DNA from: Bog-756 sp963841885
GTDB lineage: Bacteria > Actinomycetota > Acidimicrobiia > Acidimicrobiales > RAAP-2
Reading direction: 5' to 3'
Assembly: GCA_963841885.1 (NCBI GenBank)
Contig: CAWJEK010000019.1
Location: forward strand, 1 to 64,000
Length of the DNA stretch: 64,000 bases
Made by a program: the position numbers and the translations under genes. Positions 16,351-26,320 of the stretch are shown piece by piece. The notes beneath the pieces were generated by a model that saw only the letters and a program-made list of their open reading frames with translations, was not told the DNA's origin and made no database searches. Each line of letters begins with the position of its first letter. The first letter of the stretch is position 1.

Positions 16351-16480
16351 AACGCCGCTGATCCGGACGTGGAGTCAATCTACTCCCCTTGCCGGCGGGG
16401 GGCACTCGGCCCGGCCCGGCGGCCTCAGCTCGAAGCCCTGAGCCGGCCACTCTTTCGGGGTCCCCCCATCGGCCGCCCGC

Positions 16481-16864
16481 TCATCCGGCCCAGCTCTCGG
16501 GAAGGCTCGACGGGGCATCCACCTCGATCCCGTCCTGGGAGGTGGCACCATCGGACCCGACGTGCTGACGTATCCGGCTCACCATCACGTCGATCCCGTC
16601 CCAATCGACCTCGGACGTCCACGTCCGACAGGAGCACTCGGCCCGCACGACACGGTCGCCCACGACCATGCGGATGTCGTGGCCCTCGAGAGGAGCCGCC
16701 GACGCCGTCGGCCCAGTCGACGCCCCTCCGCCGGACCCGCCCACCGGCCCCGATGCCGGCAGCCCGTTCGCGATGCGGAACTGTTCCGCCAGGCCCGGAT
16801 CCACGGCGTCCAGGGCGGTGGCCGCCTCGTCCAGTACGAGGAACCGTTCACCCATCCTGCTCAT
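16481..16864 (-). CDS. Hypothetical protein
   Basis: A 127-residue protein starting MSRMGERFLVLDEAATALDA, with a perfect GAGGAGG ribosome site before the ATG. The middle is Gly/Ser/Pro-rich. The second half reads HDIRMVVGDRVVRAECSCRTWTSEVDWDGIDVMV, which resembles small zinc- or ligand-binding beta proteins with a CxC. I cannot name the family. No membrane segment or signal is visible, so it is probably cytoplasmic. Confidence 0.65.
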   Translation of the reverse strand: MSRMGERFLVLDEAATALDAVDPGLAEQFRIANGLPASGPVGGSGGGASTGPTASAAPLEGHDIRMVVGDRVVRAECSCRTWTSEVDWDGIDVMVSRIRQHVGSDGATSQDGIEVDAPSSLPESWAG

Positions 16865-17053
16865 GGCGCCTCCTCGGATCCCGGGCCTGCGCCGGAGACT
16901 GGTGTCCAAGGTATCCGCAGATCACGGGGTCTAGCTACCCCCCATCACGACGGCTACGCCGAGATGGAGGTGACCCCGGGGATCGTGACGCCCGGATGGC
17001 AGAGCCCCGGATCGAAGGGTGGAGCCGGACCTCCTGAGAGGTCGAGACGACGA

Positions 17054-17464
17054 CTACGAGGTGCGTAGCGCCCGGAGGTCCTCGACGGAGCTCCGCACCT
17101 GGTACAGAACCGGTCGGCCCAGAGCCCGGGTGACGATGGCGTCCGGATCGCAGGCGTTCCGCGCCGCAGCCCGCTCGAGAAGATTCCCCAGGTAGATCGC
17201 CATGTTCAGCAGGTCGAGCCGTCCGGAACGCCCTCCGAAGGGAATCGGCTCGATGGACGGATCCATCCCGCTCGCCTCGAGGATGGCCTGGCGGACGGCC
17301 CACAGGTGGGCGATGCCGTCGTCCACCTCCACGCCACCCATCTGCAGGTGGGCGGACAGTCCCATCTCCAGGGCCAGGTCGGCCTGGGTCATGCCGGCCG
17401 GGACCAGTACCGGCAGGCTCCGGAGCACGGCGGAGCCGAATTCTGGCGTCTCGGTCTGGGTCAC
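17054..17464 (-). CDS. Hypothetical protein next to Ku
   Basis: A 136-residue soluble protein with a GTG start and no signal peptide. It is mostly helical by composition (QADLALEMGLSAHLQMGG, HLWAVRQAILEASGMD, LLNMAIYLGNLLERAAARN). The family is not recognised. It is divergent from Ku with about 60 bases between starts, sharing a promoter region that contains a nested inverted repeat. Confidence 0.65.
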   Translation of the reverse strand: MTQTETPEFGSAVLRSLPVLVPAGMTQADLALEMGLSAHLQMGGVEVDDGIAHLWAVRQAILEASGMDPSIEPIPFGGRSGRLDLLNMAIYLGNLLERAAARNACDPDAIVTRALGRPVLYQVRSSVEDLRALRTS

Positions 17465-17473
17465 GACGTCAGT

Positions 17474-17523
17474 GTTACCAATGGTTGTGACAGGGGTGGT
17501 GGATGGCCCCTGACCTGGGTAAC
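17474..17523. promoter_or_regulatory. Nested inverted repeat in the Ku divergent promoter
   Basis: Outer arms gttacc (17474) and ggtaac (17518) enclose inner arms cagggg (17491) and cccctg (17507). The outer right arm ends three bases before the Ku ATG, so a bound protein or the folded RNA could affect Ku initiation. This rests on symmetry alone. Confidence 0.3.
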
Positions 17524-17526
17524 AAT

Positions 17527-18516
17527 ATGTCCATGCCTCGCACCGTCTGGAAGGGCGCCCTCAGCTTCGGACTCGTGAACGTCCCCGTCGGGCTGTACTC
17601 GGCCACCCAGGACAGGACGATCCACTTCAACCAGTTCGAAGAGGGGACGTCGGATCGCATCCGCTACAAGAAGGTCAACGAACGGACCGGCGAAGAGGTG
17701 CCCGCCGGCCGGATCGTCAAAGGGTTCGACCTGGGGGGCGGCGACTACGTCATCCTGACCAACGAGGAGATCGACTCGGCCGAGGCCGAGAAGTCCAAGC
17801 TCATCGAGATCACCGACTTCGTGGACCTCGAGCAGATAGATCCGGTCTACTACCGCTCCACCTACTACCTCGCCCCGGAGGGAGAGGCCGCCAACAAGGC
17901 CTACGCCCTGCTCCGCCAAGTCATGCGGAACGCCAACAAGGTGGCCATCGGGACGCTGGTCATGAGGAACAAGGAGTACCCGGTCGCCATCCGTCCCGAC
18001 GACGAGGTGCTGAAGCTCGAGACCATGTACTTCGCCGACGAGATCCGGTCGCCCACCAAGGACTTCCCCGAGCTGCCCGGCGCCGACGAGGTGAGCGATC
18101 GGGAGTTGCAGATGGCGGGGCTCCTCCTCGAGTCGATGGAGAGCGACTGGGATCCGGAGAAGTACCAGGACACCCATCGCCGGCAGCTCGAGGCCATCAT
18201 CGAGGCCAAGCGTCAGGGCGACGAGATCGTGACCGGCACCGAGGTCCAACCGCCGTCCACCAATGTCGTCGACCTGATGCAGGTGCTCAGCGCCAGCGTC
18301 GACTCGGTACGGGCCGCCGGGCGGTCGGCGGACAAGCCGACGGCCCGGACCGCGAAGAAGACGACCGCCACGACGAAGAAGGCGCCGGCTTCCACGACGA
18401 AGAAGTCCACCGCCCCTCCGGCGAAGAAGCGGGCCGCCCCCAAACGGCCGACTCCCATCAAGGCCACGGCCAAGGCGGCCAAACCGAAGGCGGCCGCCCG
18501 CCGGAAGGCGTCCTAA
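17527..18516 (+). CDS. ku: Non-homologous end-joining protein Ku
   Basis: A 329-residue bacterial Ku. It binds double-strand breaks as a homodimer and recruits ligase. Hallmarks: PRTVWKGALSFGLVNVPVGLYSAT at the N-terminus, IRYKKVNERTGEEV, VKGFDLGGGDYVILTNEEID, DFVDLEQIDPVYYRSTYYLAPEG and LDLMQVL-type sequence near residue 255. The last ~65 residues are a Lys/Ala/Thr-rich tail (TKK, PAKKR repeats), as found in some actinobacterial Ku proteins where it binds DNA non-specifically. ATG 17533 is an alternative start. The following genes encode the matching ligase and polymerase. Confidence 0.96.
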   Translation: MSMPRTVWKGALSFGLVNVPVGLYSATQDRTIHFNQFEEGTSDRIRYKKVNERTGEEVPAGRIVKGFDLGGGDYVILTNEEIDSAEAEKSKLIEITDFVDLEQIDPVYYRSTYYLAPEGEAANKAYALLRQVMRNANKVAIGTLVMRNKEYPVAIRPDDEVLKLETMYFADEIRSPTKDFPELPGADEVSDRELQMAGLLLESMESDWDPEKYQDTHRRQLEAIIEAKRQGDEIVTGTEVQPPSTNVVDLMQVLSASVDSVRAAGRSADKPTARTAKKTTATTKKAPASTTKKSTAPPAKKRAAPKRPTPIKATAKAAKPKAAARRKAS

Positions 18517-18541
18517 CGCCGCACCCCGGGTACGTCCCGGC

Positions 18542-19603
18542 TCACCCGAGCGTGCCGAATACCTCTTCCAGCTCGGTCGGCACCGGCGTGTCCAACTGGG
18601 CGTAGGTGCACGATGCCGGCTCCCGGTCCGGCCGCCAACGGACGAAGGACGTGGCGTGGCGGAAGCGGTCGACCTGGAGATGGTCGTAGGCGACCTCCAC
18701 CACCAGGTCGGGACGGAGCGGCTCCCAGCTGAGGTCCTTGCCCGCACTCCAACGGCTCTGGCCCCCGGGGACACGGCCGACGGGGGCGGCGTCGCCCAGC
18801 CAGGGGTGGCCGTCGGTCGCTCCGCTGCGATAGGGCTCCAGGGTGTCGACGAACTCCGTGCGCCGGGCGGCGCTGAACCCGGAGGCCACGCCTACGTGAT
18901 GGAGCACGCCGGCCTCGTCGAACAGGCCCAGGAGGAGGGAGCCGACGACTCCCCCGGACTTGTGCCACCGGAATCCACCGACGACGCAGTCCGCCGTGCG
19001 CTCGTGCTTCACCTTCATCATGGCCCGCTTGTCCGGTTGGTACGTGAGCGCACCGTCCTTGACCACCACGCCGTCCAGCCCCGCACCCTCGAACCGGGAG
19101 AACCAGTCCCTGGCCACATCCGGCTGCGTGGTCACCGGGGTCAGGTGGACGGGGGGCGCGGACGGGGCGAGCGCCTGCTCGAGGGTCCGACGTCGCACCG
19201 CGTAGGGCTCACCCTGCAGATCGTCGTCACCCAGGGCCAGGAGGTCGAAGGCCACGAAGGACGCCGGAGTGGTGCGGGCCAGCAGCTCGACCCGGGAGTC
19301 GGCCGGATGGATCCGCTGGGAGAGCGCATCGAAGTCGAGTCCGGCCGGCCCGGCGATGACGATCTCCCCGTCGATGACGCACCGGTCGGGCAGATTGGCC
19401 CGCAGCGAGTCCACCAGCTCGGGAAAGTACCGGGTCAGCGGCTTTTCGTTGCGGCTGCCCAGCACCACGTCGTCACCGTCGCGGAACACGATGCACCGGA
19501 AGCCGTCCCACTTCGGCTCGTAGTACAGACCGTCGCGCTCGGGCAGTTCACGGGCCAGCTTGGCCAGCATCGGGGCCACGGGCGGCACGACGGGAAGGGC
19601 CAC
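18542..19603 (-). CDS. ATP-dependent DNA ligase (LigC/LigD ligase-domain type)
   Basis: A 353-residue stand-alone ligase. The adenylated lysine lies in motif I, YYEPKWDGFRCIVFRDG. Others are SRNEKPLTRYFPEL (motif Ia/III region), DGEIVIAG, EGLDGVVVK-like GAGLDGVVVKDG (motif IV) and MMKVKHERTADCVVGGF (motif V), followed by an OB domain. With no polymerase or nuclease fused it resembles LigC. It is convergent with Ku (25 bases between stops) and followed by PHP and polymerase genes, so it probably seals ends in non-homologous end joining. Confidence 0.93.
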   Translation of the reverse strand: MALPVVPPVAPMLAKLARELPERDGLYYEPKWDGFRCIVFRDGDDVVLGSRNEKPLTRYFPELVDSLRANLPDRCVIDGEIVIAGPAGLDFDALSQRIHPADSRVELLARTTPASFVAFDLLALGDDDLQGEPYAVRRRTLEQALAPSAPPVHLTPVTTQPDVARDWFSRFEGAGLDGVVVKDGALTYQPDKRAMMKVKHERTADCVVGGFRWHKSGGVVGSLLLGLFDEAGVLHHVGVASGFSAARRTEFVDTLEPYRSGATDGHPWLGDAAPVGRVPGGQSRWSAGKDLSWEPLRPDLVVEVAYDHLQVDRFRHATSFVRWRPDREPASCTYAQLDTPVPTELEEVFGTLG

Positions 19604-19642
19604 GGCCGAATCGTACCCGGCGGTGGTGGTCCGGGCCCGGTC

Positions 19643-20656
19643 CTACTCCCCGTGGCCGGCCGTCCAGGCGAGGAAGTCGTCCAGTGGCAGGGTGTTCATC
19701 ACCCGGTCCGCCGGCACGCCCACCCGCACCGCCTGTTCGCAGCCGTGGTACTGCCACTCGAGCTGGCCCGGAGCGTGGGCGTCGGTGTCCACCGTCACGT
19801 TGCAGCCGAGCGACAGCGCCAACTCGAGGAGGGGCTCGGGCGGGTCGAGACGCTCGGGTCGGGAGTTGATCTCCACCGCCGTGCCGTTGGCCGCGCAGGC
19901 GCCGAACACCGCCTCGGCGTCGAACGTGGAGGGAGGCCGGCCCTTACCGGTCAGGAGCCGGCCGGTGCAGTGGCCCAGGATGTCGGTGTGCGGGCTCTCG
20001 ACGGCCCGGAGCATCCTCCGGGTCATCTCCGGTTCCTCCATCCGGAGCTTCGAGTGCACGCTGGCCACCACCACGTCGAGCTGGGCGAGCAGCGCCTCGT
20101 CCTGGTCGAGTGACCCGTCGACCAGGATGTCGACCTCGATCCCGGTCAGGATGCGGAAGGGAGCCAGCTCGTCGTTCAGCTCGGCCACGACCTCGAGTTG
20201 TCGGCGGAGGCGTTCGGCGTCGAGGCCGTGGGCCACCGTCAGCCGCGGGCTGTGGTCGGTGAGGGCCCAGTACTCATGGCCGTGGTCCCTGGCCGCCTCG
20301 GCCATCTCACGGATGGGCGATCCCCCGTCCGACCAGTCGGAGTGGCTGTGGCAGTCCCCACGCAGCCGCTCCAGGAGGTCGGCCGCCGCGCCGCTCACGG
20401 CCGGTGGCCCGCCGGCCTCCAGACGCGCCAGGTACTCGGGGACGTCCCCGGAGGCCGCCTCGCCGATCACCTGGGCACTGGTCTTCCCGACGTCGGGGAT
20501 GGCCTGGAGTCGGGAGGGGGTCATGGCCGCCAGCTCGTCGACGGGCAGGTCGGCGATGGCGGCGGCGGCCTTGCGGAAGGCCCGGACCTTGTAGGACTCG
20601 GCCCCGTCCCGCTCGAGGAGGTAGGCGATACGGCGGAGGGCTCCGGTCGGGTCCAT
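19643..20656 (-). CDS. PHP-domain phosphoesterase with N-terminal helix-hairpin-helix (PolX-like, no polymerase domain)
   Basis: A 337-residue protein. Residues ~1-75 resemble the DNA polymerase X N-terminal region: ALRRIAYLLERDGAESYKVRAFRKAAAAI and the HhH-like LQAIPDVGKTSAQVIGEA. From ~100 a PHP metal-hydrolase domain follows: GDCHSHSDWSDG, YWALTDHSPRL, GIEVDIL, DVVVASVHSKL, DILGHCTGRLL, AVEINSRP and TVDTDAHAPGQL. These supply the usual His/Asp metal ligands. The polymerase core itself is absent. In bacteria such domains have 3'-5' exonuclease or 3'-end-cleaning activity. Its place between ligase and polymerase suggests end processing. Confidence 0.88.
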   Translation of the reverse strand: MDPTGALRRIAYLLERDGAESYKVRAFRKAAAAIADLPVDELAAMTPSRLQAIPDVGKTSAQVIGEAASGDVPEYLARLEAGGPPAVSGAAADLLERLRGDCHSHSDWSDGGSPIREMAEAARDHGHEYWALTDHSPRLTVAHGLDAERLRRQLEVVAELNDELAPFRILTGIEVDILVDGSLDQDEALLAQLDVVVASVHSKLRMEEPEMTRRMLRAVESPHTDILGHCTGRLLTGKGRPPSTFDAEAVFGACAANGTAVEINSRPERLDPPEPLLELALSLGCNVTVDTDAHAPGQLEWQYHGCEQAVRVGVPADRVMNTLPLDDFLAWTAGHGE

Positions 20657-20659
20657 CGC

Positions 20660-21671
20660 TCAGACCGGCTTGGCGCGGCTCGGTGACACCCGCGGCGGTT
20701 CGTCGGGCTGCTTGGGGTACTCGGGGGGCCACGGCGCGTCGTGCAGGCCATCGGCCCGATCGCGGGCCGCCAGGTCCAACAGGGGCTGGAGGGACTGGGG
20801 TTCGGAGGCGATGTCCGACCACGGATCCCCCCGCCGGCGGAGCAGGTCGGGAACGGTCCGGATCGTCAGCTCATCAGGGTCGACCGTCGCCACCTCGTCC
20901 CACGACAAGGGGGTCGAGACCTGGCCTCCGACCCGGGGTCGGGCGAACCAGGCGCCGAAGACCGTCTTGTGCGGGGCGTTCTGGTTGAAGTCGACGAAGA
21001 TCCGTCGGCCCCGCTCCTCCTTCCACCAGTTGGCGGTGATCAGGTCGGGGTGGCGTCGCTCGAGCTCGCGGGCCAGGGCGACCGCACCCGAACGCACCTG
21101 GAAACTGTCCCAGCGCGGCTCGAGCCGGGCGTAGACATGGAGGCCCCGGTTGCCGGTGGTCTTGGGATAGGCCGCGATGCCCAGCTCGTCCAACAGGGCG
21201 TGGGTCCGGGCGCCCGCCTCGCGGATGTCGTCGAAGGTGGTGCCGGGCTGCGGGTCGAGGTCGATGCGGAGCTCGTCGGCGTGATCCGGATCCTCGGCGC
21301 GGTAGGGCCACAGGTGGAGACCGAGACAGCCCAGGTTGACCGCCCACAGGACGTGGGCGAGCGTCCGCCACCACCAGGGCGTTCGACGTCGTCCCGTTGG
21401 GTGTGGTGACTTCGGTGGTCTGGAGCCAGTCCGGCGCCCCGGCCGGCACCCGTTTCTGGAAGAAGGACTTGCCGGCGGCCCCCTCGGGGAACCGCTGGAG
21501 CATGGCCGGGCGCCCGAAAGCCGTCACCTCAAGCCCGTCGGCCACGGCCACGTAGTACGTGGCCAGTTCGAACTTGGTGGCCCCGAGATCGGGGAAGTAG
21601 ATCTTGTCCGGACTGGAGATCTCGACGGTCCGACCCGACACCTCGATGGGGCGAACCTCTTTGGCGGCCAC
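20660..21671 (-). CDS. LigD-type NHEJ polymerase/primase domain protein, broken by one frameshift
   Basis: The segment encodes an AEP-family repair polymerase of about 336 residues. The N-terminal part contains RTVEISSPDKIYFPDLG, MLQRFPEGAAGKSFFQKRVP and TTPNGTTSNALVVAD. The C-terminal part contains LRIDLDPQP (catalytic Asp pair), YPKTTGNRGLHVYARLEP, ITANWWKEERGRRIFVDFNQNAPHKTVFGAW and TPLSWDEV. The two parts are in different frames. Skipping one base near 21362 restores LAHVLWAVNLGCLGLHLWPYR with nothing missing. The break may be a sequence error, since flanking conservation is complete. It adds nucleotides at breaks together with Ku and the neighbouring ligase. Confidence 0.88.
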
Positions 21672-21824
21672 TCCCCCACGTTATCGGGCGGCCCCCGTCG
21701 GATCACCTGGCGAATGGGCCGGTCCGGGTCGTCCCCTGATCCCGGGCCGTACGGTCGGTATCCTCGGACGCATGGCCCCGGGCAGGAACGACGACCGCGT
21801 CGGTCGCCGCCGACTCCGTTGACG

Positions 21825-22877
21825 GTGGAGGCCCCGTTCACCTGGTGGACGGGCTGGGACGTGCGCGGAGGCGCCTCGGCCGATCCATCGGCCGCCGAGC
21901 GGTTCGCCCGATCGGCGCCGACGGCCCCCGGGATCGACGCCCACTTCGAGCTCCTGGCCGTCGCCGCCCGGGGTTTCCGACCCCCCAGGTTCCTGAGCGC
22001 CGTCAGCGGCGGTGACGACCCGGCCTCCGCCGCCCCGGCGGAGGCCTCGGACCAGCCGGGGCTGCGCCAGACCTGGTCGATGCGGTACCGGACGGTCGCC
22101 GAGACGGCTCCGGCCGAGGTGGCACCCTTCGCCATCTATCTGCTGGGGGTCGATCCTCCCGCCGACGCCACCGATGAGGACCTCGTGGTCTTCAACGACT
22201 TCTACACCGACGTCCACCTCCCCGAGGTGGCCGAGCGGCGCAACGCCCTGCGGGCCGTCCGCTACGAGTTGGTGGAAGCTGTCCGACCGCCCTATCGGGG
22301 GGCGCCCCGGTTCCTGGCCGTCTACGAGGTCGACGAGGAATCGGCCGCCAAACGTCGGCACTCGGGCCCCAGCTACACGAGCGGCCCCGACGTCTGGCAA
22401 CGGCACACCACCCCCTGGCGCCTCTGGTACCGCAGGCTCGGAACCGGAGAGCCGGCGGATCCGGCCCGAACCGCGCGTAGTTCCGGCCGTGACCGGGTGT
22501 CGAGGACCCCACTGACATCGGTCCCGACTCCGACGATCGGGGCGGACCGGATGCGACGCCTGCCGATTTCACTTTCCGACGTCCCGATACGATGGCGCCC
22601 GTGCGCCTCGTCACCCATTCGACGCCTCCGCATCTGGTCCTGTCCGGTGAGATCGACTTCTCCGTCGCGCCCAGCCTCCGCGAGGTGGGTCCCGAGTTGG
22701 CCACGTCGGTTGCGCCCGGCCGGCTCGTCGTGGATCTGGACGATGTCACCTTCATCGACTCCAGCGGGCTCGGTGCCCTGGTCGCACTGCGGAACTGTGC
22801 GAACCGGTGCGGTGCGACCCTCGTGCTGGCACGCCCGAGCCCGACGGTCCTGCGATTCTTCGAGCTGGCCGGTGTGA
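21825..22877 (+). CDS. Hypothetical protein, EthD/dimeric-barrel-like C-terminal region; 3' end uncertain
   Basis: Coding signal is convincing from the GTG at 21825 (VEAPFTWWTGWDVRGGASAD) to about 22440 (WQRHTTPWRLWYRRLG). The second half reads FNDFYTDVHLPEVAERRNALRAVRYELV and PRFLAVYEVD, which resembles EthD-type small dimeric barrels. After 22440 the frame continues to a stop at 22877, but the peptide becomes Arg/Ser/Pro-rich shadow sequence and overlaps the STAS gene by almost 300 bases. A one-base indel near 22440-22475 would let it stop at 22480. The family assignment is weak. Confidence 0.5.
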   Translation: MEAPFTWWTGWDVRGGASADPSAAERFARSAPTAPGIDAHFELLAVAARGFRPPRFLSAVSGGDDPASAAPAEASDQPGLRQTWSMRYRTVAETAPAEVAPFAIYLLGVDPPADATDEDLVVFNDFYTDVHLPEVAERRNALRAVRYELVEAVRPPYRGAPRFLAVYEVDEESAAKRRHSGPSYTSGPDVWQRHTTPWRLWYRRLGTGEPADPARTARSSGRDRVSRTPLTSVPTPTIGADRMRRLPISLSDVPIRWRPCASSPIRRLRIWSCPVRSTSPSRPASARWVPSWPRRLRPAGSSWIWTMSPSSTPAGSVPWSHCGTVRTGAVRPSCWHARARRSCDSSSWPV

Positions 22878-22900
22878 AGGATTCCTTCCGGGTCGAGTGA
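22592..22900 (+). CDS. STAS-domain anti-sigma factor antagonist (SpoIIAA/RsbV-like)
   Basis: A 102-residue single-domain protein. Motifs are HLVLSGEIDFSVAPSLREV, RLVVDLDDVTFIDSSGLGAL with the phosphorylatable Ser at residue 57/58, and ATLVLARPSPTVLRFFELAG. In partner switching the unphosphorylated form releases a sigma factor by capturing its anti-sigma kinase. The next gene, 18 bases downstream, carries both a PP2C-type phosphatase and an RsbW-like kinase domain, the expected partners. Confidence 0.93.
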   Translation: MAPVRLVTHSTPPHLVLSGEIDFSVAPSLREVGPELATSVAPGRLVVDLDDVTFIDSSGLGALVALRNCANRCGATLVLARPSPTVLRFFELAGVKDSFRVE

Positions 22901-22918
22901 CCCGAGGAGACAAGGGTC

Positions 22919-25900
22919 ATGACCGGGCGGACGTCATCCAGCGAATTCGACATGGAGCGCCTGTTCCGGTCGGCGGGAGATCTCGGCAGGGACATGATGA
23001 GGGTCGACTGGGCGGACACCCCGTTGGGCCCTCCCGCTACATGGCCCCAGAGCCTGCGGTCGATCGTCCACGTGGTCCTCACCTCCCGGTTCTCGATGTG
23101 GATGGCCTGGGGACCGGAGCTCACGTTCTTCTGCAACGAGAAGTACCGGCACGACACACTCGGGGCGAAGTACCCCTGGGCGCTCGGACGACCGGCCGCA
23201 GAGGTCTGGGCGGAGATCTGGAGCGATATCGGACCCCGCATCGAGACGGTGCTCCAGACCGGAGTGGCCACCTGGGACGAGTCGCTGCTCCTCCTCCTCG
23301 AACGGAACGGCTATCGGGAGGAGACCTACCACACGTTCTCCTACTCACCCCTCTCCGACGAGAACAGTGACGTTTCCGGGCTCCTCTGCGTGGTCAGCGA
23401 AGACACCCAGCGGGTGGTCGGCGATCGGCGGATGAACGTCCTCCGCCGGCTCGGGACTGCGTTGACCAGAGCCCGGACGAACGAGGAGGTCTTCGCGGCG
23501 GCGTCCGAGGCACTTGCCTCCGACCAGACGGTCCTGCCGTTCGCATTGCTCTACGAGTCGGACGCCGAGGCCGGCCGCCTCGCCCTGTGTGCCGGGGCGA
23601 CGGCGGGCGACCCGGTCGCTCCGCGGAGGTTGACCGGACCCGGACATCCATGGCCGATCGGATCGCTGACGACGGCTTCCCACCTGCTCGTCGACGACCT
23701 GGTCGAGCGCATCTCCGACGTGCCCCGCGGGGCTTGGGAGGAGCCGGCCACCTCCGCCATGCTCATCCGCGTCGACGGAGCCCCCGGTGCGCCGCCGATC
23801 GGCGCCCTGGTGGTCGGACTCAACCGCTACCGGCCACTCGACGAGGAGTACCTCGGATTCCTCGATCTGGTGGCGAGCCAGCTGTCGTCGGCCCTGTCCA
23901 ACGCCCGCGCCTACGAGGCCGAACGTCAGCGGGCCGAGGACCTCGCGTCGCTCGACCGGGCCAAGACGGCGTTCTTCACCAATGTGAGCCACGAGTTCCG
24001 CACACCGCTCACTCTGATCCTGGGGCCGACCACCGATGCGCTGAACGATCGACAGGACCCGTTGAGCAGGCGGCAGCGCGACCGGGTCGAGACCATCCAC
24101 CAGTCGAGTGAGCGGCTCCTCAAGCTCGTGAACACCCTGCTCGACTTCTCCCGCCTGGAATCCGGGCAGCGCCGAGGCGCGGCTCGAGGCGGTCGATCTG
24201 GTGGACGAGACCGCCCACATCGCAGAGATGTTCCGCTCCGCGGTGGAACGGGTCGGGCTCACCTTCGCCGTCGACTGCGGGCCCATCGACTCGCTGGTCT
24301 GTGTCGACCGGGAGATGTGGGCGAAGATCGTCTCCAACCTCCTCTCGAACGCTCTGAAGTTCACCTTCGAAGGGCAGATCTCGGTACGGCTGACCCAGGT
24401 GGAGGAGTTCGTCGAACTGGCCGTGGAGGACACGGGGATCGGCATCGAATCCAGTGACCAGGCGAACCTCTTCGCCCGCTTCCACCGGATCGAAGGGGCG
24501 CGGTCGCGCACCTTCGAGGGCTCGGGTATCGGTCTCGCACTGGTCGCCGAACTGGTCGACCTGCACGAAGGTTCGATCGCGGTGTCGAGCGCACCGGGAG
24601 CAGGCAGCACGTTCACGGTCCGGTTTCCGATCGGGTCGCCGGACGCGCGCCCCCGCTCGCGGACGAGGACACGGTTCGACACGTCACCTCAACCTACGTC
24701 GCCGAGACCGTCCGGTGGCTGGCTCCGCTCGGGGTGGACGCCGTCGACCCGCCGGAGTCCACGGGTGCCCGATCGGCAGCCGATCGTCCGATCGTGCTCG
24801 TCGCCGACGACAACCCCGACATGCGGCGGTACATAGCCGACCTGTTGCAGGATTCCTACTCCGTGGTGACGGTCGAGGACGGAGCCCTCGCGCTCGAGGC
24901 GGCCCGATCGCTCCGACCGGACCTCGTGCTCTCCGACGTGATGATGCCGAATCTCGACGGCTTCGGCCTGCTCCGGGCGCTCCGGTCGGACCCTGCCACC
25001 TCGGGGACACCGGTCATCCTGCTGTCGGCGCGGGCGGGAGAGGATTCGGCCGTCGAGGGGCTGGAGGCCGGCGCCGACGACTACCTCGTGAAGCCCTTCT
25101 CGGCTGTCGAGCTGTTCGCCAGGGTCCGCTCGAACCTGGAGCTCGAACGGCATCGACGAGCGGCGGCCCGGCGTGAGCACGAGATCGCCGTCGAGCTCCA
25201 GGAGGCGCTCGTCCCGAGCCCGTCCTCGCGTTCACCACGGCTCGAGATCGCCACCTATTACCAGGCGGGCGTCCAGGGAACCCAGGTGGGCGGCGACTGG
25301 TTCGAGGAGATCGAGCTCGGTCGGGCACAGACCGCACTCGTCGTGGGCGACGTCATGGGCAAGGGGATCCGAGCGGCGGCGACGATGGTTCAGCTCCGCT
25401 CCGCGGTGCGTGCCTACGCCGGACTCGGCCTGTCGCCGCCGGAACTCATGGAGGCTCTCGACGGCCGCGTGCGTGAACTCGGCACCGGTCAGATCGCTTC
25501 GTGCGTGTACGCCGTCGTCGACTCACGGTCACTGTCCCTCGAGTATGCGAATGCCGGGCACCTACCGCCACTGCTGATCGGCCCCGGTGGGGCAACCGCC
25601 GACCGGCTGGACTCCCCCCTCGAACCACCGCTCGGAGCTGGACCCATGGCGTTCCGTCGGGGCACCGCACGCCTGGAGCCAGGTTCGACGCTGGTCATGT
25701 ACACCGACGGACTGGTCGAGACCCGTGCCGGGGACCTCGACCGACGGATCGATCGGGTTGCCGACATCGCCCGGCGGTGGACCGGCGCGGTCGACGACCT
25801 TCCTGCCGCGTTGGTCTCGGACCTCTGTCCTTCCGGGTCACCGGATGACGTGGCCATCCTCGTCGCCCGGGTCCGGGCGGCCGGTCCACTCCGCTCCGAG

Positions 25901-26281
25901 GAGATCCGCATCGGGGCCGACTCTGACGGCGCTTTCATCGCACGGCGGTTCGCCACCGAGACGGCCGCCGGCTGGGGGGCCCGCACGGAGCCCGGCGATC
26001 TCGAGCTGCTCGTGAGCGAGCTGGTGACCAATGCCATCGTCCATGGCACCCCTCCCGTGTGTCTGCGCCTCACCCTCCTCGGCGACGAGGTGTTGATCGA
26101 GGTCGACGACGGACTGCCTCAGACACCACGGCGACGACACCCCGGGACGGAGGAGGAGAACGGCCGGGGCCTGCGCATCCTGGCGATGCTCGCCTCGCGG
26201 TCCGGCATCGCCATCGGACCGCGGGGAAAGACGGTGTGGTGCACCGTGCCCGTCATTCCGGCCGTGGGCGGCGGGGGCTGA
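22919..26281 (+). CDS. Hybrid sensor histidine kinase / receiver / SpoIIE-type PP2C phosphatase / RsbW-like ATPase, with two frame breaks
   Basis: About 1120 residues in the restored frame. Domains in order: PAS-like input (~1-160, SMWMAWGPELTFFCNEKY), GAF (~165-345), HisKA with VSHEFRTPLTLILGP (His ~358), HATPase with KIVSNLLSNALKF, DTGIGIES and GSGIGLALV, receiver with VLVADDNPDMRRYIADLLQ, DLVLSDVMMPNLDGFG and DDYLVKPF, SpoIIE phosphatase with GVQGTQVGGDWFEE, VVGDVMGKGI, NAGHLPPLL and MYTDGLVETR, and finally an RsbW-like ATPase with ELLVSELVTNAIVHG and NGRGLRILAML. The middle segment 24167 to ~24640 reads in another frame: one extra base near 24167, compensated near 24639. The gene would link phosphorelay input directly to control of the upstream STAS protein. 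ATG 22919 follows GAGGAGACAAGG. Confidence 0.88.
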
Positions 26282-26320
26282 CACCGGCACCCACCGGCGG
26301 CGTCCTGCGGCTCCGTCGGG

